Shown here one piece after another: positions 1-8,941 of a stretch of DNA of 64,000 nt (within the stretch, counting starts at the first letter, position 1; each line of letters begins with the position of its first letter). Position numbers and translations under genes: made by a program. The notes beneath the pieces are model-generated. The model ran no database searches. It saw only the letters and a program-made list of their open reading frames with translations, and was not told where the DNA came from. The DNA is taken from contig NZ_BCQA01000001.1 in the NCBI RefSeq assembly GCF_001748145.1, positions 806,001-870,000 of the forward strand, in the 5' to 3' direction. Source of the stretch: Bosea sp. BIWAKO-01. GTDB lineage: Bacteria; Pseudomonadota; Alphaproteobacteria; Rhizobiales; Beijerinckiaceae.

Positions 1-63
1 GTCCGCAAAGGCGGGCGAGAGCGACACGAGCGAGAGCAGGACGGCGGCGAGCAGGCGTCTCAT
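1..63 (-). CDS. N-terminus of a secreted protein (cut by window edge)
   Basis: Reading down from an ATG at 63 gives 21 residues: a short basic start (MRR), a hydrophobic Leu/Val/Ser core, and an Ala-Phe-Ala motif followed by Asp, which is a textbook Sec signal peptide with a signal peptidase I site. The rest of the gene lies before base 1, so the mature protein and its function cannot be read. It lies upstream of nothing visible here; the next gene (corA) starts its own reading on the same strand and ends 70 bases away. Confidence 0.6.
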   Translation of the reverse strand, partial: MRRLLAAVLLSLVSLSPAFAD

Positions 64-133
64 CGGCGGGCTACTCCGGAGGGACCTGCATATTCAAAGG
101 CTCAGGCAGCCAAGGCAACCTTCAATCCAGGCG

Positions 134-1123
134 TCAGAGCCACTTTTTCCAGCGGAACAAGACATAAGGCACCACCGCCGCGACGATCATCATGCCGACC
201 GCGATCGGGTACCCGAACTGCCATTCCAATTCCGGCATCGTCTTGAAGTTCATGCCGTAAACCGAGGCGATCAAGGTCGGCGGCATCAGCGCGACCGCAA
301 CGACCGAGAACAGCTTGATGATCTTGTTCTGCTCGATGCTGACCAGGCCGAGCGTGGCATCGAGCATGAATTGCAGCTTGTTCGAGAGGAAGGTCGCGTG
401 CTCCTCGATGGCCTGAACGTCGCGGATCGAGGTCCGCCACTCCGGCGCAAAGCCGCTCGCGGCCTTCTTCGGCCGCTTGTAATTGGCCGACAGGAAGAGC
501 AGCACGCGCTCGATCGCCACCATGCTCTCGCGCACATTCGAGATGATGTGCTCGTACTGGCCGATTTTCTGGATCACGCCCTGATAGGCGCTGCCCTGCT
601 CCACCTCGGCCGCCTTGCCGTCGAAGACCCGGCGCGAGGCACCGTCGATCTTGTCGCCGACGCCGCGCAGCACCTCTGCGGCCCGGTCGACGATGGCCTT
701 GATCAAGCCCTCCATGATCGCCTCGGGCTGCATTCCGCATCCGCCCGGCTTGGCGACCCGGTTGAGGAAGATGCCGAATGCGCCGGGCTCGTCATAGCGC
801 ACCGTCACCAGCGCCTTCTCGGTCAGGATGAAGGTGACGTCCGCCAGCTTGGGGACATTGCTGTCCGACTGGCAGATCACCCGCGCCGTCATGTAATGCG
901 CGCCGTTCTCGGTATAGATGATCTCGGACGGCTCGAGGTCATGCATCTCCTCGCGCGTCGGGATCGAGATCCCGAGATGCGCCTCGACGCGCTTGTCGTC
1001 CGTGGAGGTCGGATTGAGCAGATCGATCCAGACGGCTCCCACCGGGATCGGCTCATCCTGCGAGAGCGGGCGATGGGCCAACCGGTCGCCATGGTCGGGG
1101 CAGATGCTGTGGATCAGGAGCAT
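134..1123 (-). CDS. corA: CorA-family magnesium/cobalt transporter
   Basis: A 329-residue inner-membrane channel for divalent cations (Mg2+, possibly Co2+/Ni2+). The N-terminal two thirds form the cytoplasmic domain with a long acidic/helical stalk. The C-terminus has two closely spaced membrane helices, and the first ends in the YGMNF signature that forms the pore entrance. The protein ends in a basic tail (RWKKWL), as family members do. I chose the ATG at 1123 because the product then begins MLLIHSI, as homologues do; a TTG at 1180 would add 19 residues that look unlike the family. No strong Shine-Dalgarno is visible before the ATG. It is probably monocistronic. Confidence 0.9.
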   Translation of the reverse strand: MLLIHSICPDHGDRLAHRPLSQDEPIPVGAVWIDLLNPTSTDDKRVEAHLGISIPTREEMHDLEPSEIIYTENGAHYMTARVICQSDSNVPKLADVTFILTEKALVTVRYDEPGAFGIFLNRVAKPGGCGMQPEAIMEGLIKAIVDRAAEVLRGVGDKIDGASRRVFDGKAAEVEQGSAYQGVIQKIGQYEHIISNVRESMVAIERVLLFLSANYKRPKKAASGFAPEWRTSIRDVQAIEEHATFLSNKLQFMLDATLGLVSIEQNKIIKLFSVVAVALMPPTLIASVYGMNFKTMPELEWQFGYPIAVGMMIVAAVVPYVLFRWKKWL

Positions 1124-1222
1124 AGGGGAGCGACTCGTCAGCGGCCGGCTGGGCGCCTTGCTGCAGTGCAGGAACTCCAAGCCGCCAACGATGTCAAACC
1201 GATGACGCGCCTTCTGGCGCGC

Positions 1223-2083
1223 TCACACTCCGCCCTTCACACCGGCCGGCGGCTTGCTGTCGGCGGGCACGAAGAAGTCCGGCATCAGCGGCACTGATGG
1301 GTCGACACGGTAGGCCGAGAAGTCGGTGATGCCCTCGCCGGCCATGAAGCTGTCGTCGATCAGGAAATTGCCGGAAAACTGCCGCGACGACTTCAGGAAG
1401 ATCATATGCGCCGCATCGGCCAGGATCTCGGGCGTGCGGCTCGCCTGCACCATCTTGTCGCCGCCGAGCAGATTCTGGACGGCCGCGGTCGCGATGGTGG
1501 TGCGGGGCCAGAGCGCGTTGACCGCGATGCCCTTCGCAGCGAGTTCCCCGGCCAGGCCCAGCACGCACAGGCTCATGCCATATTTCGCGATGGAATAGGC
1601 GAGATGCGGGGCGAACCAGTGCGTCTTCATGTCGAGCGGCGGCGAGAGCATCAGGATATGCGGGTTCTCCGCCTTTTCCAGATGCGGAATTGCGTATTTC
1701 GAGACCATGAAGGTGCCGCGCGTGTTGATCTGGTGCATCAGATCGAAGCGCTTCATGTCGGTCATCTGCGTATTGGTCAGATTGATCGCGCTCGCATTGT
1801 TCACGACGATGTCGATGCCGCCGAAGGTGGCTGCCGTCTTGGCAATGGCGTCCGCGACCGCAGCCTCATCGCGCACATCGACCATCAGCGGCAGGCATTT
1901 TCCGCCGGCTGCCTCGATCTCGGCGGCGGCGGTATGGATTGTGCCCGGCAGCTTCGGATGCGGCTCGGCTGTCTTCGCGGCGATGGTGACATTGGCGCCG
2001 TCGCGGGCCGCCTTGAGCGCGATCGCGAGCCCGATGCCGCGCGAGCCGCCGGTGATGAAGAGCGTCTTGTTCTTGAGCGACAC
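1223..2083 (-). CDS. short-chain dehydrogenase/reductase, HSDL2-like
   Basis: A 286-residue NAD(P)-dependent oxidoreductase of the classical SDR type. The cofactor loop is TGGSRGIG (residues 11-18), the NNAS motif lies near residue 95, and the catalytic Tyr-x3-Lys is in YSIAK near residue 165. The stretch after the second strand (AEPHPKLPGTI) is typical of the hydroxysteroid-dehydrogenase-like 2 branch, but the C-terminal sterol-carrier domain of the eukaryotic proteins is absent. The GTG at 2083 is preceded by a purine-rich GAGGGAGAG and is preferred over starts further upstream. It follows another SDR gene by 14 bases, so the two probably share a transcript. Substrate unknown; acyl-chain or terpenoid metabolism is possible. 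Confidence 0.85.
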   Translation of the reverse strand: MSLKNKTLFITGGSRGIGLAIALKAARDGANVTIAAKTAEPHPKLPGTIHTAAAEIEAAGGKCLPLMVDVRDEAAVADAIAKTAATFGGIDIVVNNASAINLTNTQMTDMKRFDLMHQINTRGTFMVSKYAIPHLEKAENPHILMLSPPLDMKTHWFAPHLAYSIAKYGMSLCVLGLAGELAAKGIAVNALWPRTTIATAAVQNLLGGDKMVQASRTPEILADAAHMIFLKSSRQFSGNFLIDDSFMAGEGITDFSAYRVDPSVPLMPDFFVPADSKPPAGVKGGV

Positions 2084-2097
2084 GGTCTCTCTCCCTC

Positions 2098-2961
2098 TCA
2101 ATCTGGAATGGTGAAACGGGCCGGCTGAGTGCCGTCCTGATCGGTGAAGCCATAGGTTCGCGCGAGATCGGCGACGTGCAGCACGGTCCCGGCGTGGCGA
2201 CCGACATCGGGATCGGCGGCGAGCGCGACGACAGCCCGGCCGGCATAGAGCGGCGTCTCCGTCGTTTCGGCCGCCATGCCGGCATCCTGCACCCGCTCGG
2301 TCAGGACATGGCCGGGCGAGAGGCCAAGCGCGGCGACGCCGTAAGGCCTGAGTTCCTGCGCCATGGCGAAGGTCAACCGGTTCATCGCAGCCTTCGCGAG
2401 ATCGTAGACGACATCGCCGAGATAGCCCGCGCCGGTATCGAAGCCCACGGTTGCGATCAGCCCCTTGCGCATCTGCACCATGGCTGGCGCGACGGCTTTC
2501 GCCAGCAGGAGTTGCGCATAGACGCCGCTCTCGAAGCCTTGGCCCAGACGTGCGGCCGGGCGACGCCAGAACGGCGTGCCGAAGGCCGAACCGTCGGGAT
2601 ATCTCTCGCCGTCATAGCCCTCGTTGCCGCCCCAGACGGCATCGACGACGCAGTCGAGCCGGCCGAAGCGCCGCAGGGCCCAGGAGACAAGCTGATCGAC
2701 CTCGCGCTCCTGCGTATGGTCGCAGCGATAGGGATGCCCCTTGCCGCCGGCCGCCTCGACCTCGCGCGCCGTGTCCTCAAAAGTCTCCTGCCGCTGATCC
2801 GTGCGGGGGCCGGCCTCGCTCGAGCGGCCGGTGACGATGACGGTTGCCCCCGCTTCGCCCAGCGCCCGAGCGATGCCGCGCCCCAGGCCGCGGGAGGCTC
2901 CTGCAACGAGGCAGATGCGGTTGGCCAGCGGACCTGCCGCAAGGTCGGCGCCGGTCACCAC
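2098..2961 (-). CDS. short-chain dehydrogenase/reductase, DHRS1-like
   Basis: A 287-residue SDR with a glycine-rich cofactor loop (AGASRGLG, near residue 20), a catalytic Tyr-x3-Lys in YDLAK, and the long insertion between the N-terminal half and the active site that marks DHRS1-type proteins. Two adjacent GTG codons (2961 and 2958) can both start it; neither has a clear ribosome-binding site, so the start is uncertain. It is the first gene of a two-SDR run, with the HSDL2-like gene 14 bases downstream, and is divergent from the methyltransferase at 3036. Substrate unknown. Confidence 0.8.
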   Translation of the reverse strand: MVTGADLAAGPLANRICLVAGASRGLGRGIARALGEAGATVIVTGRSSEAGPRTDQRQETFEDTAREVEAAGGKGHPYRCDHTQEREVDQLVSWALRRFGRLDCVVDAVWGGNEGYDGERYPDGSAFGTPFWRRPAARLGQGFESGVYAQLLLAKAVAPAMVQMRKGLIATVGFDTGAGYLGDVVYDLAKAAMNRLTFAMAQELRPYGVAALGLSPGHVLTERVQDAGMAAETTETPLYAGRAVVALAADPDVGRHAGTVLHVADLARTYGFTDQDGTQPARFTIPD

Positions 2962-3035
2962 CGGAGCGACAATTCCGGTGGCGCAGGCATCGGCAATCCT
3001 CTAGACGAACCGTCCCCCGAATCAGGAGAGCGTGA

Positions 3036-3824
3036 ATGGACAGCGCAGACGTCGCCGCCTGCTGGGAGGCCAATGCCGAAACCTGGACGCGCCATGCGCG
3101 CGCCGGCTACGACCTCTACCGGGATGCCCAGAATACGCCGGCCTTCATGGCGAACCTGCCCTCTGTCGGCGGGCTCGAGGGGCTCGACATCGGCTGCGGC
3201 GAAGGCGCCAATACGCGTCGCATTGCCCAGGCCGGCGCCGGGATGACCGGCATCGATATCGCGCCGACCTTTATTCGACATGCGCAGGAAGCGGAAGCGG
3301 CCGCTCCACTTGGCATCTCCTACCAAGTCGCCGACGGCATGGATCTGCCCTTCGCCGATGGGAGTTTTGATTTCGCCACCGCCTTCATGTCCCTGATGGA
3401 CATGCCGCGGCAGGATCGCGTCCTGGCCGAAGCCGAACGTGTCCTGCGACCCGGCGGCTTTCTGCAATTCTCGATCCTGCATCCCTGCTTCGCCACGCCG
3501 TTCCGGCGGGTTCTGCGCGACGAGAACAAGACCGTGCTCGGGATCGAGGTGCGCGAGTATTTCCGCGCCACCAATGGCGAGATCGAGACCTGGCGCTTCG
3601 GGGCCGCGCCCGAGCATGAGAAGGCCAAGGTCGAGCCGTTCAAGGTGCCGCGCTTCCATCGCACGCTGAGCGACTGGATCAACCTCCTCGTCACGACAGG
3701 CTTCACCATCGAGCATATGCACGAGCCGACTGTCGATGCGGAAACAGCGGCGCGCGAGCCTTATCTCGCGGATACCCGCGTCGCGCCGCTGTTCCTGCAC
3801 ATGCGCGTGCGCAAGGCCGGCTGA
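3036..3824 (+). CDS. class I SAM-dependent methyltransferase
   Basis: A 262-residue soluble protein with a Rossmann-type SAM-binding core: motif I is DIGCGEG (residues 51-57), an acidic motif II residue lies in GIDIA (Asp74), and the post-motif LRPGG lies near residue 130. This is the methyltransferase-11/UbiE-like architecture. An AGGAGAG ribosome-binding site lies 8 bases before the ATG. The acceptor substrate cannot be read; the HPCF segment after the core occurs in several uncharacterised small-molecule methyltransferases. It is divergent from the SDR pair and convergent with the acyl-CoA dehydrogenase, whose stop is 17 bases away. Confidence 0.85.
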   Translation: MDSADVAACWEANAETWTRHARAGYDLYRDAQNTPAFMANLPSVGGLEGLDIGCGEGANTRRIAQAGAGMTGIDIAPTFIRHAQEAEAAAPLGISYQVADGMDLPFADGSFDFATAFMSLMDMPRQDRVLAEAERVLRPGGFLQFSILHPCFATPFRRVLRDENKTVLGIEVREYFRATNGEIETWRFGAAPEHEKAKVEPFKVPRFHRTLSDWINLLVTTGFTIEHMHEPTVDAETAAREPYLADTRVAPLFLHMRVRKAG

Positions 3825-3841
3825 GGCGCGCGGCGCCCCGT

Positions 3842-5617
3842 TCACGCGGCGAAGACCACGTCGGCCTCGGTCACGGCGCCAGCGCCTTCTGTAACCGCGA
3901 GCTCCAGCCCCGGGGCCTCGATGGCGCCATGCTCGGCAAAGAAACGCGCCGTCGCCACGGCCGCGGCGCCGTTTTCCTCAGTGCGCATGGCAAGCGCCTT
4001 CTTCGCCAGCCCGGTTCCGCCCTGCGCCAGGGCGAAGAGCTTGAGATAAGGCGTCGCGCCGGCGAGCACCTCGGCGGGTTTCGCCCCCATGGTCGCGAGC
4101 ATCCATTCGGTTGCGCGCTCCAGCGCATCGACCGCGCTCTTCAGCCGCTCGGCGGTGCGGCCGAAGCCGGGCGTGTTGGCCGCCGCCACTTCGCCCACCA
4201 CGCCCCGCATCTCGGCGATCAACGCCCTGACGGCATCGCCGCCGGAGAGCGGCAGCTTGCGCTGCACGAGGTCGATGGCCTGGATGCCGTTGGTTCCCTC
4301 GTAGATCGTGGCGATGCGGGCATCGCGCAGATGCTGGGCCGCGCCAGTCTCTTCGACATAGCCCATGCCGCCATGGATCTGGATGCCTGTCGAGGCGACT
4401 TCGACGCCGATATCGGTCGCATAGGCCTTCGCCACCGGCGTCAGGATCGCGGTTCGCTCGGCCGCCTGCTTGCGCCTGCCGATATCGGTCTCGCGATGTG
4501 AACGATCCAGCGCTTCCGCGACCATGTAGGAAATCGCACGCGCCGCCTGCGTCTTGGCGCGCATCTCCATCAGCATGCGGCGAATGTCGGGATGCACGAT
4601 GATCGGGCTCATCGGCGCGCCCTTCGGCGCATCGAGTGCCGCGCCCTGCTTGCGTTCATGGGCGAAGGCGAGCGCCTGCTGATAGGCCCGCTCGGCGATG
4701 GCGACGCCCTGGAGCGCCACGTTCAGCCGGGCGTTGTTCATCATCGTGAACATGCAGGCGAGGCCGCGATTTTCCTCGCCGATCAGCCAGCCGATTGCGC
4801 CGCCATTGTCGCCATAGGCCATCGAGCAGGTCGGCGAGGCATGGATGCCGAGCTTGTGCTCGACGCCGGAGCAGCGCAGGTCGTTATGGGCGCCGAGCGT
4901 TCCATCAGCGTTGACGAGGTATTTCGGCACGAGGAAGAGCGAGATGCCGCGTGTGCCGGGAGGCGCATCGGGCAGCCGGGCAAGGACGAGATGCACGATA
5001 TTCTCGGTCATGTCGTGCTCGCCATAAGTGATGAAGATCTTCTGGCCGGTGATGCGATAGGTGCCGTCCCCGGCGCGCTCGGCCTTCGAGCGCAGTGCAT
5101 TGAGGTCGGAGCCGGCCTGCGGTTCGGTGAGGTTCATCGTACCCATCCACTCGCCGGAGACGAGCTTGGCGAGATAGGTCTCCTTCAGTTCCGCCGAGCC
5201 ATGGGCATGCAGTGCCTCGATCGCGCCGACTGTGAGCAGCGGGCCAAGCGCGAAGGCGAAGGCGGCCGAATTCCACATCTCGGTGCAGGCCGACTGCACC
5301 AGCGCCGGCAGGCCCTGCCCGCCATAGGCTTCCGGAGCCGGCAGCGCGTTCCAGCCGGCCTCGGCCCAGGCCTTGTAGGCCTCCTTCCAGCCGGGCGGCG
5401 TGGTCACCGCGCCATCCTTGAGCGTCGAACCGACCTTGTCGCCAACCATGTTGAGCGGCGCGATCACATCGCCCGCAAATTTTGCCGCCTCGCCGAGGAT
5501 CGCCTCGGTCATTCCGCCGTCGAGCTCGGGCGCAAGGCCATCGGCAACGAGCCGGTCCAACCCCGCCACGTGGCGCAAGGTGGCGACGATGTCCTCGACC
5601 GGGGCGCGATAGCTCAT
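3842..5617 (-). CDS. acyl-CoA dehydrogenase, DmdC-like
   Basis: A 591-residue FAD enzyme, about 200 residues longer than the mitochondrial-type family. In order it has an N-terminal extension, the helical N-terminal domain, the middle beta domain (TMNLTEPQAGSDL, then ITGQKIFITYGEHD), the C-terminal helical domain with the IYEGTNGIQ segment, and an extra C-terminal domain. This length and layout match the 3-methylmercaptopropionyl-CoA dehydrogenase (DmdC) branch. That branch also holds many FadE-like enzymes of unknown chain preference, so DMSP metabolism is not shown. An AGGGAGAAGG ribosome-binding site precedes the ATG at 5617. An imperfectly understood TTGCC-N5-GGCAA repeat sits about 20 bases upstream (5637-5651). 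Confidence 0.88.
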   Translation of the reverse strand: MSYRAPVEDIVATLRHVAGLDRLVADGLAPELDGGMTEAILGEAAKFAGDVIAPLNMVGDKVGSTLKDGAVTTPPGWKEAYKAWAEAGWNALPAPEAYGGQGLPALVQSACTEMWNSAAFAFALGPLLTVGAIEALHAHGSAELKETYLAKLVSGEWMGTMNLTEPQAGSDLNALRSKAERAGDGTYRITGQKIFITYGEHDMTENIVHLVLARLPDAPPGTRGISLFLVPKYLVNADGTLGAHNDLRCSGVEHKLGIHASPTCSMAYGDNGGAIGWLIGEENRGLACMFTMMNNARLNVALQGVAIAERAYQQALAFAHERKQGAALDAPKGAPMSPIIVHPDIRRMLMEMRAKTQAARAISYMVAEALDRSHRETDIGRRKQAAERTAILTPVAKAYATDIGVEVASTGIQIHGGMGYVEETGAAQHLRDARIATIYEGTNGIQAIDLVQRKLPLSGGDAVRALIAEMRGVVGEVAAANTPGFGRTAERLKSAVDALERATEWMLATMGAKPAEVLAGATPYLKLFALAQGGTGLAKKALAMRTEENGAAAVATARFFAEHGAIEAPGLELAVTEGAGAVTEADVVFAA

Positions 5618-5779
5618 GGCCTTCTCCCTGAATGCCTTGCCTGCCTGGCAATGTGCCGGCGCAAGGTCTGCTGCCGTCGTTATGCGTTGACGGCGATGTT
5701 AGCGACGAACTATCCCCTTCGCCACGCGCCAGCCTCACGACTTTCCGCCATACGCACTGCCGCGCAACACAGTTTATAT

Positions 5780-6778
5780 ATGAACCATTCCAGGTCAACG
5801 GGCTCCGGGATACGTCCGACCCGCATTCTGCATGCCGATGCCGAAGGCATTGCCGAGGCCGCCCGCCTGCTGCGCGCCGGCGGCCTCGTCGCGCTGCCGA
5901 CCGAGACCGTCTATGGATTGGCGGCCGACGCGACATCCGGCCACGCCGTCGCCGGCATCTATGCGGCAAAGGAGCGGCCCAGCTTCAATCCGCTGATCTC
6001 ACATCTGCCGAGCGTCGAGGCAGCGCGGCGCGAAGGCCTGTTCGATGCCAATGCGCTGGCACTGGCAAAGGCCTTCTGGCCGGGGCCCTTGACGCTGGTG
6101 GTGCCGGCCTCGTCCTCCTGCCAGGTCAGCGAGCTGGCGCGCGCCGGGCTTGCCTCCGTCGCGTTGCGGGTGCCTTCGCATCCGCTCGCCCATGCCATTC
6201 TTGAGGCGGCCGGACGACCGATCGCCGCGCCCTCCGCCAACCGTTCGGGGCGGGTCAGCGCCACCAGTGCAGAGCATGTGCTGGCCGATCTCGATGGCCG
6301 GATCGATGCCGTGGTCGATGCCGGGCCGGCCGAGGTCGGTGTCGAGTCGACGATCATCGCCTGCCTCGATGGGGCGCCCAGGCTGCTTCGGCCGGGCGGC
6401 GTCTCCCGCGCAGCGATCGAGGGTGTGATCGGCCGCCCGCTGGTGCTCGCCGGGGAGGCTGGCGCCGCACCGATTTCGCCCGGGCTGCTCGCCTCGCATT
6501 ATGCTCCCGCTGCCGCGGTACGGCTGGACGCCGAAGCCCCGCGCGCCGGCGAAGCCTGGCTCGGCTTCGGCTCGGAACAGGCGGGCTTCGTCGCGCCGGC
6601 GATTTCGCTCAACCTGAGCCCGGCCGGCGATCTCGCGGAAGCCGCTGCCAATCTCTTCGGTTACATGCGTCAACTCGATGCGCAGGGGCCCAGGGCAATT
6701 GCGATCGCATCGGTGCCCGCGCACGGCCTCGGCGAAGCCATCAACGACCGGCTGAGGCGCGCAGCCGCACCGCGCTGA
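5780..6778 (+). CDS. sua5: L-threonylcarbamoyladenylate synthase (Sua5/YrdC family)
   Basis: A 332-residue protein that makes threonylcarbamoyl-AMP from threonine, bicarbonate and ATP, the first step of t6A37 tRNA modification. Residues 20-210 form the YrdC domain with LPTETVYGL, a basic AKERPSFNPL segment and PSANRSG. The last about 100 residues form the extra Sua5 domain, so this is the long Sua5 type rather than short TsaC. The ATG at 5780 follows AGTTTATAT with no Shine-Dalgarno, so the message may be leaderless or the start may lie slightly downstream. It is divergent from the acyl-CoA dehydrogenase. Confidence 0.92.
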   Translation: MNHSRSTGSGIRPTRILHADAEGIAEAARLLRAGGLVALPTETVYGLAADATSGHAVAGIYAAKERPSFNPLISHLPSVEAARREGLFDANALALAKAFWPGPLTLVVPASSSCQVSELARAGLASVALRVPSHPLAHAILEAAGRPIAAPSANRSGRVSATSAEHVLADLDGRIDAVVDAGPAEVGVESTIIACLDGAPRLLRPGGVSRAAIEGVIGRPLVLAGEAGAAPISPGLLASHYAPAAAVRLDAEAPRAGEAWLGFGSEQAGFVAPAISLNLSPAGDLAEAAANLFGYMRQLDAQGPRAIAIASVPAHGLGEAINDRLRRAAAPR

Positions 6779-6794
6779 GCCCCGCAAACGGCGT

Positions 6795-6810
6795 CTTGCA
6801 ATTGCGCAAG
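6795..6810. promoter_or_regulatory. LysR-type inverted repeat
   Basis: CTTGC (6795-6799) and GCAAG (6806-6810) form an inverted repeat with a 6-base centre, about 40 bases before the LysR start at 6850. This spacing and the T-N11-A shape resemble LysR operators, so autoregulation is plausible. The arms are only 5 bases, so chance cannot be excluded. Confidence 0.35.
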
Positions 6811-6849
6811 ATATCGCGATGCTGCCCGCCCCAACGGGAGCCTGCGTCG

Positions 6850-7755
6850 ATGAAGTCCAATCTCGCCTGGGATGATTTCAGGCTGGTCAAGGCAATTGCC
6901 GATCAGGGCGGGCTGACGGGGGCGGCGACTGCTCTCGGGGTCAATCATTCCACCGTGTTCCGCCGGCTCGGGCAGATCGAGGAACAACTCGGCCTGCCGC
7001 TCTTCGAACGCCACAAGACCGGCTACGTCGCCACCTGCGCCGGCGAAGAGATGGCCGTCCTGGCGAGCCGCATGGAGGAGGATGTCACCGCCTTCGACCG
7101 CCGCCTGGCCGGGCGCGATGTCGCCCCGTCCGGCGAGGTTCGCGTGACCACGACCGATACGCTCTTCCTCAATATGCTGCTGCCGATCTTCGCTGCGTTC
7201 CGCAAGGCGCATCCGGCGATCCGGCTGGATGTCGCCATCGGCTACCAGACGCTCAATCTCTCGAAGCGCGACGCCGATGTCGCGATCCGGGCCAGCGATT
7301 CGCCCGGCGAAACCCTGGTCGGGCGCCGGCTCGCGACGCTGAACTGGGCGATCTATGGCCGCAGCGAGGACGGGCTCACCTCGGAGGAAGCTGCCGATCC
7401 TGCAGTTCTCTTCAAGCGGGACTGGGTCACGCTCGGCGACCAGCTCGGCTATGTGAAGGCGGCACGCCATGTCCGCGACCATGTCGCGCCGGAGCGCATC
7501 GCGCTCAAATGCTCGGCCGTGCTCGGCCTCACCGAAGCCGTCGAACAGGGAATCGGCATCGGCCCCCTGCCCTGTTTCATCGCCGATCAGCGCCCCAGCC
7601 TGAAGCGCCTGACGGCGCCCAATCCAGATTTCTCGACGGGACTATGGATCCTGACCCATCCCGATATCCGGAACGCGCCGCGCGTGCGTGCCTTCATGGA
7701 CTTTTGTGGAAACGAACTCGCGAAGCACCGCGGCCTGATCGAGGGGACGGGGTGA
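6850..7755 (+). CDS. LysR-family transcriptional regulator
   Basis: A 301-residue regulator. A winged helix-turn-helix occupies residues 5-63 (recognition region around HSTVFRRLGQIEEQLG), followed by a linker and a two-lobed periplasmic-binding-like effector domain. The ATG at 6850 gives the usual short N-terminus (MKSNLAWDDF); a TTG at 6796 would add 18 atypical residues. It starts 71 bases after sua5 on the same strand and faces the acuI gene from the opposite direction, so no divergent target is adjacent. Its target and effector are unknown; a candidate autoregulatory repeat lies at 6795-6810. Confidence 0.85.
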   Translation: MKSNLAWDDFRLVKAIADQGGLTGAATALGVNHSTVFRRLGQIEEQLGLPLFERHKTGYVATCAGEEMAVLASRMEEDVTAFDRRLAGRDVAPSGEVRVTTTDTLFLNMLLPIFAAFRKAHPAIRLDVAIGYQTLNLSKRDADVAIRASDSPGETLVGRRLATLNWAIYGRSEDGLTSEEAADPAVLFKRDWVTLGDQLGYVKAARHVRDHVAPERIALKCSAVLGLTEAVEQGIGIGPLPCFIADQRPSLKRLTAPNPDFSTGLWILTHPDIRNAPRVRAFMDFCGNELAKHRGLIEGTG

Positions 7756-7859
7756 GGCTTGGACCGCCGTGCGTCCTGCCGGATGCGAAGCGGCGATCCA
7801 TCTCTTTGCGTGGCATCGGACTTTTCCGAAAGGTGGATTCCACGTTTCGGTCCGAGGCT

Positions 7860-8846
7860 CTAGCCCACCTCGACCACCACTCGCCCCCGCACCTTGCCCT
7901 CGACGATTGCCTTGCCGGTCTCGATCACGCTTTCCAGCGGAATCGTCGAGGTCATCGAAGCAAGCTTGTCGCGGTCGAGATCAGAAGCCAGCCGCGCCCA
8001 GGCCTCGAGCCTGCGTGGTTTCGGGCACATCACCGAATCGACCCCGAGGAGCGAGACGCCGCGCAGGATGAAGGGCGCAACCGAGGCCGGCAGATCCATG
8101 CCCTGGGCCAGGCCGCAGGCGGCAACGGCGCCGCCATACCGGGTCATCGCCAGCAGATTGGCGAGCGTATGCGAGCCGACCGCATCGACGCCTGCGATCC
8201 AGCGCTCCTTGGCCAGCGGCTTGCCGGGGTTGGAGAGCTCGTTGCGGTCGATGATCTCGGCCGCGCCGAGGCCCTTGAGATAGTCGGCCTCTTCAGCGCG
8301 GCCGGTCGAGGCGATGACATGCCAGCCAGCCTTCGCCAAAAGCGCGATCGCGACCGAGCCGACGCCGCCGGCAGCACCGGTGACCACGACCGGGCCATCC
8401 GCTGGTTTCAGCCCGTGCTTCTCCAGCGCCAGCACGCAAAGCATCGCGGTATAGCCCGCGGTACCGATCGCCATGGCGTCGGCCGGGGTCATGCCGGCGG
8501 GCAGCGGCACCAGCCAATCGCCCTTGACCCGGCTCTTCTGGGCATAGGCGCCAAGATGGGTCTCGCCCGTGCCCCAGCCATCGAGGATGACGAGATCGCC
8601 CGGCTTGAAGTCGGGGTGGCTGGAGGTCTCGACCCGGCCGGAGAAGTCGATGCCCGGGATCATCGGCCAGCGCCGGATCACCGGCGCCTTGCCGGTGATC
8701 GCGAGCCCGTCCTTGTAATTCACCGTCGAGTGCGTGACGCGGACGGTGACGTCGCCCTCCATCAGGTCGGCTTCGGCGAAATCCGCAAAGGCGAGGTTCG
8801 GGCCGGTTTCGCCCTTCGTCGCGACGAGCGCCTTGAAGCTGGACAT
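7860..8846 (-). CDS. acuI: acrylyl-CoA reductase-type quinone oxidoreductase (YhdH/AcuI family)
   Basis: A 328-residue zinc-independent medium-chain dehydrogenase/reductase. The family signature [10 protein letters not shown] lies near residue 45, MIPGIDFSG near residue 65, and the NADPH-binding loop TGAAGGVGS near residue 155. AcuI enzymes reduce acryloyl-CoA to propionyl-CoA, detoxifying a reactive intermediate of 3-hydroxypropionate and DMSP metabolism. The ribosome-binding site (AGGAG, 6 bases before the ATG) lies inside the 3' arm of a perfect 13-base hairpin (8851-8885), which should strongly affect translation. The upstream MFS gene ends 95 bases away on the same strand. Confidence 0.85.
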   Translation of the reverse strand: MSSFKALVATKGETGPNLAFADFAEADLMEGDVTVRVTHSTVNYKDGLAITGKAPVIRRWPMIPGIDFSGRVETSSHPDFKPGDLVILDGWGTGETHLGAYAQKSRVKGDWLVPLPAGMTPADAMAIGTAGYTAMLCVLALEKHGLKPADGPVVVTGAAGGVGSVAIALLAKAGWHVIASTGRAEEADYLKGLGAAEIIDRNELSNPGKPLAKERWIAGVDAVGSHTLANLLAMTRYGGAVAACGLAQGMDLPASVAPFILRGVSLLGVDSVMCPKPRRLEAWARLASDLDRDKLASMTSTIPLESVIETGKAIVEGKVRGRVVVEVG

Positions 8847-8850
8847 GCAT

Positions 8851-8885
8851 CACTCCTGTCGTGCCAACTGGTCACGACAGGAGTG
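8851..8885 (-). promoter_or_regulatory. perfect 13-bp hairpin covering the acuI ribosome-binding site
   Basis: CACTCCTGTCGTG (8851-8863) and CACGACAGGAGTG (8873-8885) are exact reverse complements around a 9-base loop. In the acuI message the 3' arm contains the AGGAG that precedes the start codon by 6 bases, so the folded RNA would hide the ribosome-binding site. As DNA it could equally be an operator for a dimeric regulator, as acuI genes are often under a TetR-type repressor. There is no T-run, so it is not a terminator of the MFS gene. Confidence 0.75.
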
Positions 8886-8941
8886 GAACGAGCCCGGGCA
8901 ATCCGCAAGGCGCAAGCATGTGCGCCTTTGCGTCACCCCGA

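Noticed and set aside
4592..5779. Long plus-strand frame continuous with sua5
   Set aside because: It is the mirror of the acyl-CoA dehydrogenase coding strand; the protein only becomes Sua5-like after the ATG at 5780.
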